A DNA stretch of 64,000 nt from Phormidium willei BDU 130791 (lineage in GTDB: Bacteria; Cyanobacteriota; Cyanobacteriia; Cyanobacteriales; Geitlerinemataceae): the NCBI GenBank assembly GCA_001637315.1, contig LSZA01000001.1, forward strand, positions 1-64,000, written 5' to 3'. The position numbers and the translations under genes were made by a program. Within the stretch, counting starts at the first letter, position 1. Each line of letters starts with the position of its first letter. Positions 46,512 to 56,255 of this stretch are shown here, piece by piece. Under the pieces are notes generated by a model. The model saw nothing but the letters and a program-made list of their open reading frames with translations. It was not told the DNA's origin and made no database searches.

Positions 46512-47459
46512 TCAGCGTACGCTACGAATCGAATGGCGAAACTCGCGATCGCCGTCATACCCTGATAACCGCGCCAACTCCCGCAATTCTCGGGTTCCCT
46601 CATAGAGTTCCCCATCAATCTCCCAGGTGGGATAGGCCCGCACTCCGGCATCTTGACAAACTTGGGGTTGAGCCTGATAGCCATTGGCGTCACATTCGAC
46701 ATAGGTCAGCTTGTCAAAGGCCTCGGAGCCAAACAGTTGTTTCTGGCTATAACAGTGGGGACACCAATAGGCCCCAAAATAGCGAGCGCCAACGGCCGTT
46801 AAATGCTCCGCCAGAGCCACTTCTGACCGGCCAGACTCCGTTGTGATCGCCGGGCCGCGCTGTCCGGTCTCAGCGATGGCCCCGGCTGGTGTGGCCGCCA
46901 CTCCGGGTTGATCGGCGTAGAGGCCAGTGACGCCAATTAGGGTGACAAACATGAGAATCACGCTGGTGAACAGGGGTTGTCCCTCGTCATCCCAATGTTG
47001 TCCAAAGGCCGCTAAGCCAAAGAGACTAAAGGAGAAGAGAGCGGAGAGGAGACAGTAGGGACAAAACTCATGCAGTTCGTTCACCAGAAGAAACATGAGG
47101 TAGCCACTGAAGGCCGCCATAATGCTGCCTCCGATCAAGAGTCCCCAGCCGCTGAGGCGATCGAGACGATCGTGGCCCTTGCGATCGCGATCGCGGCGAA
47201 CACTGTAGGGGGCAAAGGCCAACAGGGTCATCACCGCATATCCCAAGAGACCCAACAGGGTCAGCGGGACTCCGAACACGGTGGCATAGGAACTGGTTAA
47301 GACCTGATTACAGCCCTCGGTCGGGCAAATGGTCGCCACCTGGTCCGTTAGCTTCACCACCGTTAAAAACGTCGTCTCTAGGACTCCTAAAACGGCGATC
47401 GCCCCAATGAGGGGACGGAACCCAGGGTTAAAGCGGGGCGTGGCGAATCGACGGGTCAT
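46512..47459 (-). CDS. VKOR-thioredoxin fusion, disulfide-forming oxidase
   Basis: 315 residues. The N-terminal four-helix VKOR domain has the loop cysteines 45 and 50 (CPTEGC), the catalytic FCPYC (133/136) and the conserved serine in TSSYATVFGVP. A fifth helix links to a thioredoxin-like domain with CPHC (233/236). In cyanobacteria this fusion puts disulfides into lumenal proteins using quinone as acceptor. The pair of C-terminal cysteines (ECDANGYQAQPQVC) is also kept. Confidence 0.93.
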   Translation of the reverse strand: MTRRFATPRFNPGFRPLIGAIAVLGVLETTFLTVVKLTDQVATICPTEGCNQVLTSSYATVFGVPLTLLGLLGYAVMTLLAFAPYSVRRDRDRKGHDRLDRLSGWGLLIGGSIMAAFSGYLMFLLVNELHEFCPYCLLSALFSFSLFGLAAFGQHWDDEGQPLFTSVILMFVTLIGVTGLYADQPGVAATPAGAIAETGQRGPAITTESGRSEVALAEHLTAVGARYFGAYWCPHCYSQKQLFGSEAFDKLTYVECDANGYQAQPQVCQDAGVRAYPTWEIDGELYEGTRELRELARLSGYDGDREFRHSIRSVR

Positions 47460-47507
47460 GGTTGAATCTCCTCCAAATTCGGATCACAGGTTAAGACGGC
47501 ACAGGTT

Positions 47508-47540
47508 CAGACGGCACATTCAGACGGCACATTCAGACGA
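47508..47540. repeat. 13-bp tandem repeat
   Basis: CAGACGGCACATT occurs at 47508-47520 and 47521-47533, followed by a partial copy, with degenerate AGACGGCACA copies near 47494 and 47547. Lies between btpA and the VKOR gene. Confidence 0.75.
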
Positions 47541-47557
47541 AACCATGAGACGGCACA

Positions 47558-48421
47558 TTAAGACCGTACCTTGTTCAAGGCCCGACTATTCACCATTGCT
47601 GCCGTCTCATTAGTCCCCGTTGAGGTTTCTTGTTGGACGGCTTCGACAAACTGACTCACTCGAATCGGGTCAATGGGTTCATTGATTTTGCCATGTCGTT
47701 TCAGAGAACTCGACACAATGGCCCCATCGGCCGCTTTCATCAAATGGGGGATATTCTCCCAGGTGGCGCCACTGCCGATCAAGACGGGTTTCGACCCAGC
47801 GGCGGCTTGAGCGATTTCTAAGTCTTCGAGGCTCGGCGGCATTCCCGTGGCGACCCCCGAGAGAATGACCCCGTCCGCTAACCCCCGTTCTAGGGTTTCT
47901 CGGACCGTCAGGCTCAGACTCGGCCGACCCACGGGTTGGGCGTGTTTGACCAACACATCAGCCAGGATCTGGACATCGCTGCCCAGTTCTCGCCGGTATC
48001 GCATCAGGTCATGGGCGCACCCTTCAATGATGCCTTGATCGGTGGCCATCACGCCGGTCAGCACGTTAACACGAATGAATTTGGCGCCCACACAACTGGC
48101 GATGGCCAAACTGCTACGGGCATCATTGCGTAAGACATTGACCCCAATGGGAACTGTAACTAACCCCATTAGGCGCTCCACAATCACTGTCATCGCACTG
48201 ACAACAACGGGATCGACTTGTCCATTGGTGAATGGGGCATCGAAAAAGTTTTCGACAATCATGCCATCCACGCCGCCCGCTGCTAAGGCCGCAGCTTCTC
48301 GTTCGGCGCGATCGATGACTGTCTTCAAATTCCCTCCCCATCGGGGCGAGGAGGGCAAAGGAAGTAGGTGTACAACTCCGATTACTGGGTTTGAGGTTGG
48401 GAAAATCTGCTTGAAGTCCAC
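47558..48421 (-). CDS. btpA: BtpA-family protein (photosystem I biogenesis)
   Basis: 287 residues from GTG 48421, which gives the family start (VDFKQIFPTSNPVIGVVHLL) and length; the open frame to 48619 is not conserved-looking. A TIM-barrel-like fold: GVDGMIVENFFDAPF, VTVPIGVNVLRNDA, KFIRVNVLTGVMATDQGIIE and KPVLIGSGATWENI. In Synechocystis BtpA is a thylakoid-associated protein needed to keep photosystem I reaction centre proteins stable, notably in the cold. Confidence 0.9.
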   Translation of the reverse strand: MDFKQIFPTSNPVIGVVHLLPLPSSPRWGGNLKTVIDRAEREAAALAAGGVDGMIVENFFDAPFTNGQVDPVVVSAMTVIVERLMGLVTVPIGVNVLRNDARSSLAIASCVGAKFIRVNVLTGVMATDQGIIEGCAHDLMRYRRELGSDVQILADVLVKHAQPVGRPSLSLTVRETLERGLADGVILSGVATGMPPSLEDLEIAQAAAGSKPVLIGSGATWENIPHLMKAADGAIVSSSLKRHGKINEPIDPIRVSQFVEAVQQETSTGTNETAAMVNSRALNKVRS

Positions 48422-48675
48422 GTTTTTGCTAATCTCGGACTTGGTTGGTCGGGAGACGTGACCCGGTGCGGGTTGGATGCCGCCACGGTCAATCATCGTC
48501 CCAGGCGTTGGGCCGATTGAACAGGGGGCATGACTGCCAGCCTGTCCCAGATCAACTATACCGTTTGTTCGTTGCAGTTCTCGGGCTTGGGTCGATTCTT
48601 GCTCGTGGGATTTTGGCACAAGCTACCCTCTATACTGGGTGTAGCGATGCTGAATGGGAGCCTGACCGCTCCAAA

Positions 48676-49632
48676 ATGATTGTGAAAGTTGTGCAAATTC
48701 TCCTTGTGTCCATGGTTCTGCTGGCGATCGCCTCGGAGTTAGGGCTACGTTGGTTTCTTGGCTTTGGAAACCCAGTTCTCTATGTGGCTGATGAGGCCAC
48801 GGGTTATCGTCTGGCCCCCAATCAACGGACTCGCCGCTTCGGGAATCGTATTAGCGTCAACGAGTTTTCTTTGCGCGGTCCGCAGATTACCCCGGAACCC
48901 GCTCCTCATGTTCACCGAGTCTTATTATTGGGGGATTCTATTGCCAATGGAGGCTGGTGGACGGATGATTCTCAGACCATTTCAGCCCAGTTGCAGGAGC
49001 GTCTCGGAGAGGCGATGGGGCCGGTCGAGGTCTTGAATGCTTCGGCTAACTCCTGGGGACCGCGTAATCAATGGCAATATATCCGTAAGTTTGGCATTTT
49101 CGCGGCGGCGGATGTGGTGTTATTGCTCAACACCGATGATCTGTTTTCTCGTCAACCGACATCTGTGGTCGTCGGACGCGATCGCAACTATCCGGATCAA
49201 CGACCCCCTCTGGCTTGGCTAGAACTGATTAACCGATTTCGTCCTCCGGTTGAGATCCCGGAGTTAGCCCAAATCCGTGAGCAAGATGGGGATGTTGTCC
49301 AGAAAAATTTGCAGGCCATTGGCCAAATTTGTGCTGAGTTAGAGGCACGACAGGTTCGCCTGATGATTTTCTTAACGCCCTTAAAACGGGAGTTAGGAGA
49401 GCCAGGACCGCGACCTTATGAATGGGAGGCTCGCCGTCGCCTTGAGGCATATCTTGAGGATTATTCGGCGACCTATATCGATGTGTTGCCGATTTTTAAT
49501 GGTCTTAAAAGTCCTGAAAATTTATATCGAGATAGCATTCATGTTAATGCCTCAGGTAATCACATTTTAACGGAATTACTCTATTTAAGACTCTCAGGAA
49601 AACATGAAATTCCGGTCTGGAATCTTGGTTGA
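48676..49632 (+). CDS. Membrane-anchored SGNH/GDSL hydrolase
   Basis: 318 residues from ATG 48676; the longer open frame from 48445 overlaps the btpA 5' end and is not protein-like. One N-terminal helix (VVQILLVSMVLLAIASELGL) anchors or exports it. SGNH blocks: LLLGDSIANGG (Ser), NASANSWGP (block II/III region) and DSIHVNASGNHIL (Asp and His). Related proteins remove or transfer acyl groups on surface sugars. It precedes aminotransferase and exosortase genes on the same strand. Confidence 0.8.
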   Translation: MIVKVVQILLVSMVLLAIASELGLRWFLGFGNPVLYVADEATGYRLAPNQRTRRFGNRISVNEFSLRGPQITPEPAPHVHRVLLLGDSIANGGWWTDDSQTISAQLQERLGEAMGPVEVLNASANSWGPRNQWQYIRKFGIFAAADVVLLLNTDDLFSRQPTSVVVGRDRNYPDQRPPLAWLELINRFRPPVEIPELAQIREQDGDVVQKNLQAIGQICAELEARQVRLMIFLTPLKRELGEPGPRPYEWEARRRLEAYLEDYSATYIDVLPIFNGLKSPENLYRDSIHVNASGNHILTELLYLRLSGKHEIPVWNLG

Positions 49633-49676
49633 TTGACTCAAGATTAAGGGTCGGCAGCCCCGGAGCCTGATTTTGA

Positions 49677-49737
49677 TCACGGTGAAGATTCACGGTGAAG
49701 ATTCACTATAAAGATTCTATGAAGTTTCTATGAAGTT
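49677..49737 (+). repeat. 13-bp and 11-bp tandem repeats
   Basis: TCACGGTGAAGAT occurs twice (49677-49702), followed by TCACTATAAAGAT, then TCTATGAAGTT twice (49716-49737). Lies in the 235-base spacer before the DegT gene; related ATAACCG words recur near 49769-49820. Confidence 0.8.
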
Positions 49738-49867
49738 TTTCCCAACCTGCTCGCGATCGCCAAAATAACCGGGCTACAGTGGAATAACCGAGGAATCACT
49801 GAAAATAACCGAACATCACGTCTCCTCTCTATTCACATTCTAGCCCCCCATTCTAGCCCCTGTTGCC

Positions 49868-51019
49868 ATGACCTCAGTTCCCCAGCCAATTCCCTTCGTC
49901 GATTTACACGCCCTTCACCAGCCGATTCAAAAGGACATTGATGAGGCGATCGCCCAAGTCTTAGAACGGGGTGACTTTATTTTAGGACAGGCGGTTCGTG
50001 ATTTTGAAGCCGCCTTCGCCCAAGCCTGTGGCGTTGAACATGCGGTCGGGGTAGCCTGTGGGACCGATGCGATCGCCCTAGGATTACAAGCCTGTGGTAT
50101 CGGTCAAGGGGATGAAGTCATTGTTCCGGCGAACACCTTCATTGCGACGGTGATTGGTGTTCTCCATGCTGAAGCCACCCCGGTTCTCGTCGATTGTGAT
50201 CCTCACACGGCCCTGATTGACCTCGATGCGGTGGAACAGGCGATTACACCCCGAACTCGGGCGATTTTACCAGTTCATCTTTACGGACAGGTGGTGTCGC
50301 CAGGAAAACTACGGGAGATTGCTGCCATTCATAATCTGATTATCTTTGAAGATGCGGCCCAAGCCCATTTGGGCCAACGAGATGGAGAAATCGCCGGTTC
50401 AATCGGGATGGCGGCGGCCTTTAGTTTCTACCCTAGTAAAAACCTCGGTACGGTGGGGAATGGGGGAATGGTGGTTACCCAAAATCCTGATGTGGCTGAA
50501 CGGGTGCGATCATTACGCAACTATGGCGCCCCCAAAAAATATGTTCATGTTTACCGAGGAACCAACAGCCGCCTCGATACCTTGCAAGGAACCGTCCTGA
50601 ATGTGAAACTCCCCTATCTCGGGCCATGGAACCAACAACGAAACCACGCCGCCCAAACTTACGATCGCCGACTGAGTCCCCTCAAGGAGTTGGGCGTTGT
50701 GCCGATGCGAAATGACTGTGGTCCTGGTCATGTTTATCATCTCTATGTGATTCAGGTCGACAGTCCCCACGGGAATCGCGATACCCTCAGTCAAGCCTTA
50801 GCCGAACAAGGGATTCAAACGGGGATTCACTACCCCATTCCCTGTCACCTACAACCGGCTTATCGCAACCTCGGCTATAGTGCCGGTAATTTTCCGGTCT
50901 CGGAACAGTTGAGTGAACAGATCCTCTCATTACCGATGTATCCCGGCTTAAGTGACGAGGATATTGAGCGGGTTGTCTGTGCCATTAAAGCCCATCTTTC
51001 GACTTCATCTTCAGATTAA
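49868..51019 (+). CDS. DegT/DnrJ/EryC1/StrS aminotransferase
   Basis: 383 residues. PLP enzyme that aminates keto-sugars of nucleotide sugars for surface glycans. Motifs: VACGTDAIALGLQACG, DEVIVPANTFIATVIG, EDAAQAHLGQ and the PLP lysine in SFYPSKNLGTVGNGGMV; IHYPIPCHLQPAY is near the C-terminus. 235 bases after the SGNH gene and 30 before the exosortase gene, in line with an extracellular polysaccharide role. Confidence 0.92.
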   Translation: MTSVPQPIPFVDLHALHQPIQKDIDEAIAQVLERGDFILGQAVRDFEAAFAQACGVEHAVGVACGTDAIALGLQACGIGQGDEVIVPANTFIATVIGVLHAEATPVLVDCDPHTALIDLDAVEQAITPRTRAILPVHLYGQVVSPGKLREIAAIHNLIIFEDAAQAHLGQRDGEIAGSIGMAAAFSFYPSKNLGTVGNGGMVVTQNPDVAERVRSLRNYGAPKKYVHVYRGTNSRLDTLQGTVLNVKLPYLGPWNQQRNHAAQTYDRRLSPLKELGVVPMRNDCGPGHVYHLYVIQVDSPHGNRDTLSQALAEQGIQTGIHYPIPCHLQPAYRNLGYSAGNFPVSEQLSEQILSLPMYPGLSDEDIERVVCAIKAHLSTSSSD

Positions 51020-51049
51020 CGTTTCATCAATTTTGTATCAGCTAAAGAC

Positions 51050-51943
51050 ATGACCGTACAAACCCCCCTAAAATGGAATCTACAACGACATTCCACCGAA
51101 ATTATGGTGGCAGTTTTGCTGGCAGTTTTATACATCCCCTTGATTCTCTATTGGTATGATGGCTGGCTCAATAAAAGTATTAGCCTAGAGCATGAATACT
51201 ACAGTCATGGCGTGATTGGTTTACCATTTGCCGCCTATATTGTTTGGGAAAAACGGCATCAATGGCAAAAACTCCCCGATCGCTTTAATCCTTTTGGGGC
51301 TGTGTTACTGGGGTTAGCCGCCGTGTTTTATCTCAGTGGTGTTCCTGATTTAGTGAATCTCTCGTTACCCATTGTATTGTCGGGACTTTGTTTTGGTCTC
51401 AAGGGTATTCCGGGGATGAAGCTGTTTAGTATTCCTTGGTTTCTAGTTTTGTTAGCTACTCCCACGGATATCCCCTATTTAATTGCCCCATTTTCATATC
51501 CCTTACAAAGCTTTATTGCTGGCACAGCGGGTTTTATTTTGACTCAATGGGGATTTGATGTGAATGTTCAAGAAATTTTTATTTATGTGGGGGGACGTAT
51601 CGTAGAAGTTGCCCCGCACTGTGCCGGGTTTAAGATGCTGTTTACAACCTTGTATGTGGCGTTGATGTTACTCTACTGGACTGGGGCATTTAAATCCCGT
51701 AAAACGGTAGTTGTCTTTCTCTTCTGTGGCGTTATCATTAGTGTTGTGACCAACATTTTACGCAACACCTTTTTAACCCTCTTTCACGGTCAGGGTTATG
51801 ATAATTTATTTGACTGGCTTCACGAAGGTTGGGGAGGAGATATGGTGTCGGCGTTGATGTTATTGGCGTTAGTGCCGACTCTCATTGCGTTAGAAAAACT
51901 CCGAGATGCACTCTCGGGAACGGGGACGACGGAATCAATTTAA
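51050..51943 (+). CDS. Exosortase, cyanoexosortase B-like
   Basis: 297 residues, about eight membrane helices. Proposed membrane peptidase/transferase that processes PEP-CTERM-type sorting tails. Catalytic triad pattern present: Cys191 (VAPHCAGFKMLFT), Arg238 (NILRNTFLTLFHG) and His258 (DWLHEGWGG). The class assignment to cyanoexosortase B is from sequence pattern only. The short associated protein gene usually found next to it is absent: the next gene is on the other strand. Confidence 0.85.
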   Translation: MTVQTPLKWNLQRHSTEIMVAVLLAVLYIPLILYWYDGWLNKSISLEHEYYSHGVIGLPFAAYIVWEKRHQWQKLPDRFNPFGAVLLGLAAVFYLSGVPDLVNLSLPIVLSGLCFGLKGIPGMKLFSIPWFLVLLATPTDIPYLIAPFSYPLQSFIAGTAGFILTQWGFDVNVQEIFIYVGGRIVEVAPHCAGFKMLFTTLYVALMLLYWTGAFKSRKTVVVFLFCGVIISVVTNILRNTFLTLFHGQGYDNLFDWLHEGWGGDMVSALMLLALVPTLIALEKLRDALSGTGTTESI

Positions 51944-51961
51944 CTATCGATTTAACTTGGG

Positions 51962-53893
51962 TTAATCCATATTTTCGATCGCCAGAGGTTCGATCGCCTC
52001 GGCGGGTTCATAGCCAAAGACACGGGAGTAGAAATAAAACTCCGCTTCTAAGGCCCGTTTGATATTCGCCGCTTGACGAAATCCGTGAGACTCGCCCTCA
52101 AAGGGAACATAGGCCACCGGTAGGCCTTTCTCCCGTAGGGCCTCAACCATACGTTCGGCTTGATTGGGGGGAACGACTTTATCCTCAAGTCCTTGGAAGA
52201 AGACCACGGGACAGGAGAGGCGATCGGTAAAATGAATCGGCGATCGCGCCATGTAGCGTTCTTTTTCCTCGGGATAGGGACCCACGAGACGATCTAAATA
52301 GCGAGACTCAAACTTATGAGTATCCGTGGCGAGGGCTTCGAGATCACTAATTCCGTAGTAACTGGCCCCGGCTTTGAAGGTATCCCGGAAGGTTAACGCC
52401 GCTAGGGTGGTATAGCCTCCAGCGCTACTACCGGTAATGGCCAGGCGATCGCCATCGACCCAACCCTGTTCGGCTAAAAACTTAGCCCCATTGGCGCAAT
52501 CATCGACATCTGCGATGCCCCATTGGCCATCTAACGCCTGACGGTAATCCCGGCCGAAGCCCGTACTACCGCGATAGTTCACATCTAAAAAGGCAAAGCC
52601 GCGACTGGTCCAATACTGAACCGACAACCGTAAGGCGCTCGATGCGGCGGCGGTGGGGCCACCATGACTTTTGACCAGTAACGGCGGTTTCTCCCCGTCT
52701 AAGGGGTCATAATCGCGGTTTTGGGGGGGATAGAAGAAGCCATAGGCTGTTGCCCCTTCACTGGTGGGGAACTCAATCGACTGCGGTTGCGAGAGATAGC
52801 CTGGATCCATCTCTAAGGTCGTCGATCGCCGTAACACCTCAACTTCCCCCTCATCGAGATCCATCAGCAAGAACGCACTCGACTCGGTCGCGGACGCCCC
52901 TAAAAAGGCCAGGCGATCGCCGTGGGCGGTCAGAGAGGAAATTTGGCTGTAGGGGGTTTCGAGATTTTGCAAACGGCGGCTTTTCGGGTTGAGGGTGGCT
53001 AACTGCCATAATCCCCGCTGGGTATAGGTGCAAACCAAGCGTTCAGCACTGAGGAACGTATAGGTAGACATCCCAAACACCCATTGAGGCGTGGCAAACT
53101 CAGCATTGAGGGGAAATAGGGGTTCAACACCGTTGTCTCCCTGGCGGTAGAGATTCCACCAACTGGCGCGATCGCTGACGAAATATAGCACTCCATCCGG
53201 GGACCATTGAGGGCCAAACACGGACTCAGCCGTTCCCCCGGTGATCTTCTTCGGTGCGCTCAAGCGTCCCGCCTCGGTCACCTGCGCCGTCCAGAGTTCT
53301 GTCCCATCCCAGGGGAGATTAGGATGATTCCAACTGAGCCAGGCTAGGGTTTGCCCATCGGGACTGAGGCGAGGGGAGGCGTAGAAATCGCTTCCGGACA
53401 CCAACACCTCCATAGAACCATCGAAGCCAACGGCGACAATCTCATTTTTGGCTTCCCCGTCACCGTGATGATCTTCACGGACTCCAATCAGGCGCGATCG
53501 CGTCCCATCAACGCGAAAATCCGCATAGCGCCACTCACCCTCAGGGGTGATGGCTTCGGGTTCGCCGCCAAGACGTTGTTGATACAACCGTCCATCGGCG
53601 AAATTGGAAAAATAGACTCTGCCATCAGCTACCGTAAAGGCAGCACCGCCATATTCATGGACTCGATTGCGAACGTTATACCCCCCAGGGGTGACATCCT
53701 CAACCCCGCCATCCGAACGACGACGGACTAACACATTGCGTCCTCCTTCCGAGGGACGACGTTCGATCCAGTAGAGGCAGTTTCCATCTGAGGCAATGCC
53801 TCCTAAGCCAATGCTTTCAGAAACAATCAAATCAGCAGTAATGGGGGATTTCCAAGCACCATAGGCTGCTTTTTGCTTTAGGGAGGAAGTCAT
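51962..53893 (-). CDS. S9-family prolyl oligopeptidase-like peptidase
   Basis: 643 residues. The N-terminal two-thirds is a beta-propeller (e.g. SPDGQTLAWLSWNHPNLPWD, GPQWSPDGVLYFVSDRA); the C-terminal alpha/beta-hydrolase has the nucleophile in ITGSSAGGYTTLAAL, the acid in LEDKVVPPNQ and the His in GESHGFR. No signal peptide, so cytoplasmic dipeptidyl or acylaminoacyl peptidase. GGAGG lies upstream of the ATG at 53893. Confidence 0.92.
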   Translation of the reverse strand: MTSSLKQKAAYGAWKSPITADLIVSESIGLGGIASDGNCLYWIERRPSEGGRNVLVRRRSDGGVEDVTPGGYNVRNRVHEYGGAAFTVADGRVYFSNFADGRLYQQRLGGEPEAITPEGEWRYADFRVDGTRSRLIGVREDHHGDGEAKNEIVAVGFDGSMEVLVSGSDFYASPRLSPDGQTLAWLSWNHPNLPWDGTELWTAQVTEAGRLSAPKKITGGTAESVFGPQWSPDGVLYFVSDRASWWNLYRQGDNGVEPLFPLNAEFATPQWVFGMSTYTFLSAERLVCTYTQRGLWQLATLNPKSRRLQNLETPYSQISSLTAHGDRLAFLGASATESSAFLLMDLDEGEVEVLRRSTTLEMDPGYLSQPQSIEFPTSEGATAYGFFYPPQNRDYDPLDGEKPPLLVKSHGGPTAAASSALRLSVQYWTSRGFAFLDVNYRGSTGFGRDYRQALDGQWGIADVDDCANGAKFLAEQGWVDGDRLAITGSSAGGYTTLAALTFRDTFKAGASYYGISDLEALATDTHKFESRYLDRLVGPYPEEKERYMARSPIHFTDRLSCPVVFFQGLEDKVVPPNQAERMVEALREKGLPVAYVPFEGESHGFRQAANIKRALEAEFYFYSRVFGYEPAEAIEPLAIENMD

Positions 53894-54024
53894 GGGAAGC
53901 CTCTAAGGAGTTGGTATGGGTTGAGTTAACGGGGTAATTTATCTCTTGACAATCGTATTTTGACAATCAAGGGCAATCATCAATGGTGATCGCGCCTATT
54001 CAATTGCGCCTCAATTGCGCCTCA

Positions 54025-55218
54025 TCAATCATCATCATTGGAGATGAGAGCATTACCATCGCCGCCGAGGAGTTCGGCGATCGCCTGATGTTCCCGAGGA
54101 ACACGGGAAGGGGGGTCTTGACGAGCGTCAGTAATCAGCCAATCGAGGGCTGCCGCCTGGACATCAATGGTATTGCCGAGGCGATCGACACAGTAGCGTC
54201 CAAAGACCAACTTATCGACTAAGCGAATGCCTCGGCCCAGGCGGGAGTAATCGAAAATCACCGTATTGTCCACCGTGGCATTGGCCCCGATGCGACAGCT
54301 AGAGCCGATGGCTGTCGGTCCAATAATTTTCACCCCATCTTCAATGCGCGTCATCGAGCCGATATACACGGGTCCTTGGATATCAACCTTGTCCCAGTTA
54401 ACCACCACATTCAGCCCCGTATAGATACCGGGAGCCACCTCTCGTCCGGGAATATCGACATTGCGGACTTCACCACGCAACACGGTACGAATGGCTTGCC
54501 AGTAGTCGGGGACACGTCCAATGTCAACCCATTGGAAATCCATGCTTAACCCATAGAAGGGAGCACCCATTTCCACGAGTTTGGGGAACAAATCCCCACC
54601 AATATCAAATTCGGTCGCCGAGGGGATATAGTCAAACACCTCCGGCTCAAAGATATAAATTCCGGTGTTGATGTTATTGCTGAGGGCTTCATCAACCCCA
54701 GGTTTTTCTTGGAAGGCTTTAATTCGGCCGTCATCGTCGGTGACGACAACCCCATAACTCGACACTTCCTCTTTCGGAACCGGCTTGAGAATCACGGTCG
54801 CCACGGCTCCCTTCTGACGATGCCAGGCGACCGCTTCACTGATATCAAGGTCAATCAGGGCATCTCCACAGAGGACAACGAACGTATCATCAAAGAAGGG
54901 GTAGAAGTCCTGAATCCGTTTCATCCCACCAGCGGAACCGAGGGCTTTGCCGACGAGTTCTCCATCAGCGGTAATTTTGCCTTCAAAAGAATAGCCAATT
55001 TGGACTCCGAACCGCTGGCCATCGCGAAAATAGTTCTCAATTTCGTTGGCCAGGTGGCTGACGTTGACCATAATCTGGTCAAAGCCGTTCTGACGCAGCA
55101 GATCCACGAGAAATTCCATCACTGGCTTTTGCAGGATGGGAATCATGGGTTTGGGAATGGTGTAGGTAATCGGGCGCACGCGGGTACCTTTTCCCGCCGC
55201 TAGAATCATCGCTTTCAT
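54025..55218 (-). CDS. cugP: NDP-sugar pyrophosphorylase, likely UDP-glucose type (CugP)
   Basis: 397 residues. N-terminal nucleotidyltransferase: MILAAGKGTRVRPITYTIPK (signature), VVLCGDALIDLD and EFDIGGDLFPKLV. C-terminal left-handed beta-helix from about residue 255 (VYIGSMTRIEDGV, AIGSSCRIGANATVDN). This is often labelled mannose-1-phosphate guanylyltransferase; the cyanobacterial non-GalU UDP-glucose pyrophosphorylase CugP has the same layout and length. Substrate is inferred. Probably supplies UDP-glucose for glycans and glycolipids. Confidence 0.75.
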   Translation of the reverse strand: MKAMILAAGKGTRVRPITYTIPKPMIPILQKPVMEFLVDLLRQNGFDQIMVNVSHLANEIENYFRDGQRFGVQIGYSFEGKITADGELVGKALGSAGGMKRIQDFYPFFDDTFVVLCGDALIDLDISEAVAWHRQKGAVATVILKPVPKEEVSSYGVVVTDDDGRIKAFQEKPGVDEALSNNINTGIYIFEPEVFDYIPSATEFDIGGDLFPKLVEMGAPFYGLSMDFQWVDIGRVPDYWQAIRTVLRGEVRNVDIPGREVAPGIYTGLNVVVNWDKVDIQGPVYIGSMTRIEDGVKIIGPTAIGSSCRIGANATVDNTVIFDYSRLGRGIRLVDKLVFGRYCVDRLGNTIDVQAAALDWLITDARQDPPSRVPREHQAIAELLGGDGNALISNDDD

Positions 55219-55361
55219 GAATTTTTCTGTTCCAACCCTTGGTCAACTGGCTAGTTTGATGGATCTGCCGATGCGGATGCCGATTTCTTTCTCACTATAC
55301 GACACGATCGCCGAGGACAAAACCAAATTCAGGCATTCTTGCGGCGAACGATCGCATTGAG

Positions 55362-56159
55362 TTAGGCGGTTTCCGGTGCGATCGGCGACTCTGGAGTTAA
55401 TTTAATCTGGATATCTCGATAGAACTGCTCTTGGAAAAGTTCCACCTTAGACTGGGAGGCCAACAGTAGCAAGGCCCAGAAAACAGCCACTTGACGTTCG
55501 GCGAGGTTTTGTTGGTTCTGGCCCCGACGACTCCAGCCGTCGAGGAGACGCTCAAAACTGACCCAGGGTTTCCCCGCCGAGATCGTCTCCCAGTGCTGGA
55601 GTAGGAAGGTTTCGATCTCCTCGGCGGTTTCCGTGAGGTTTTCTTCATGGGCGAGTTGGCCGATTTCGGCGGCGGTTTCGAGTTTTGTGCTTTTTCGGCG
55701 GCGGCGCGATCGCCCTTCTCGGGGGTCATCTTCAATTTGTTGGGCGATGGTTTCGAGTTGCGCAATCATCTCGCCGAGGCTGACGGGCCGGCTTTGTCGG
55801 GGGGGCGCAACGGCCCGTCGTTGCAGTTGGGTTTCGAGACGGAAGGGAAGGGATAATTGCTGTCCATCTCCGTCAAGGGGCCAGAACTCTGGGATGAATT
55901 CCTCGGGTTCTTCGTCGAGGGGGGTGCGAACGAGGGTATCGGCTTTGAGGAGTAATAGCATGGACGCATAGAGAAAGGCTTGTCCTGAGCGGGATAAATC
56001 CGCTTCGTAGGGAATCCCCCCCGGTGAGAGACTGGGGGCTAATTGACTGAGGTGGCGATCGATCACTTCAATCACCTGAACATCCCAGGGATCAATTTCT
56101 CCTCGTTCGGCTAAATCGAGGAGTAGTTCAATAGCGTCTTGAGCAAGCGATGTAGTCAC
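55362..56159 (-). CDS. scpA: Segregation and condensation protein A
   Basis: 265 residues from GTG 56159. ScpA is the kleisin of the Smc-ScpAB complex that organises chromosomes. N-terminal AIELLLDLAERGEIDPWDV and FLYASMLLLLKADTLVRTPL, and the C-terminal winged-helix VAVFWALLLLASQSKVELFQ, are conserved. The middle is charged and variable. Divergent from cobK (96 bases between starts). Confidence 0.92.
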   Translation of the reverse strand: MTTSLAQDAIELLLDLAERGEIDPWDVQVIEVIDRHLSQLAPSLSPGGIPYEADLSRSGQAFLYASMLLLLKADTLVRTPLDEEPEEFIPEFWPLDGDGQQLSLPFRLETQLQRRAVAPPRQSRPVSLGEMIAQLETIAQQIEDDPREGRSRRRRKSTKLETAAEIGQLAHEENLTETAEEIETFLLQHWETISAGKPWVSFERLLDGWSRRGQNQQNLAERQVAVFWALLLLASQSKVELFQEQFYRDIQIKLTPESPIAPETA

Positions 56160-56255
56160 AGGGCGATCGGAAGATGAATAATGAGATGAACGACTCGTGT
56201 TTCCCCTTTACAGATGGATACGGATGGATGAAGACAGACGGATAGAGATACAGCG

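Noticed and set aside
48422-48619. 66-residue N-terminal extension of BtpA
   Set aside because: Not family-like; GTG 48421 gives the usual start and length.
48445-48675. 77-residue N-terminal extension of the SGNH hydrolase
   Set aside because: The extension is Cys/Arg-rich without structure and runs into the btpA upstream region; ATG 48676 gives a normal membrane anchor.
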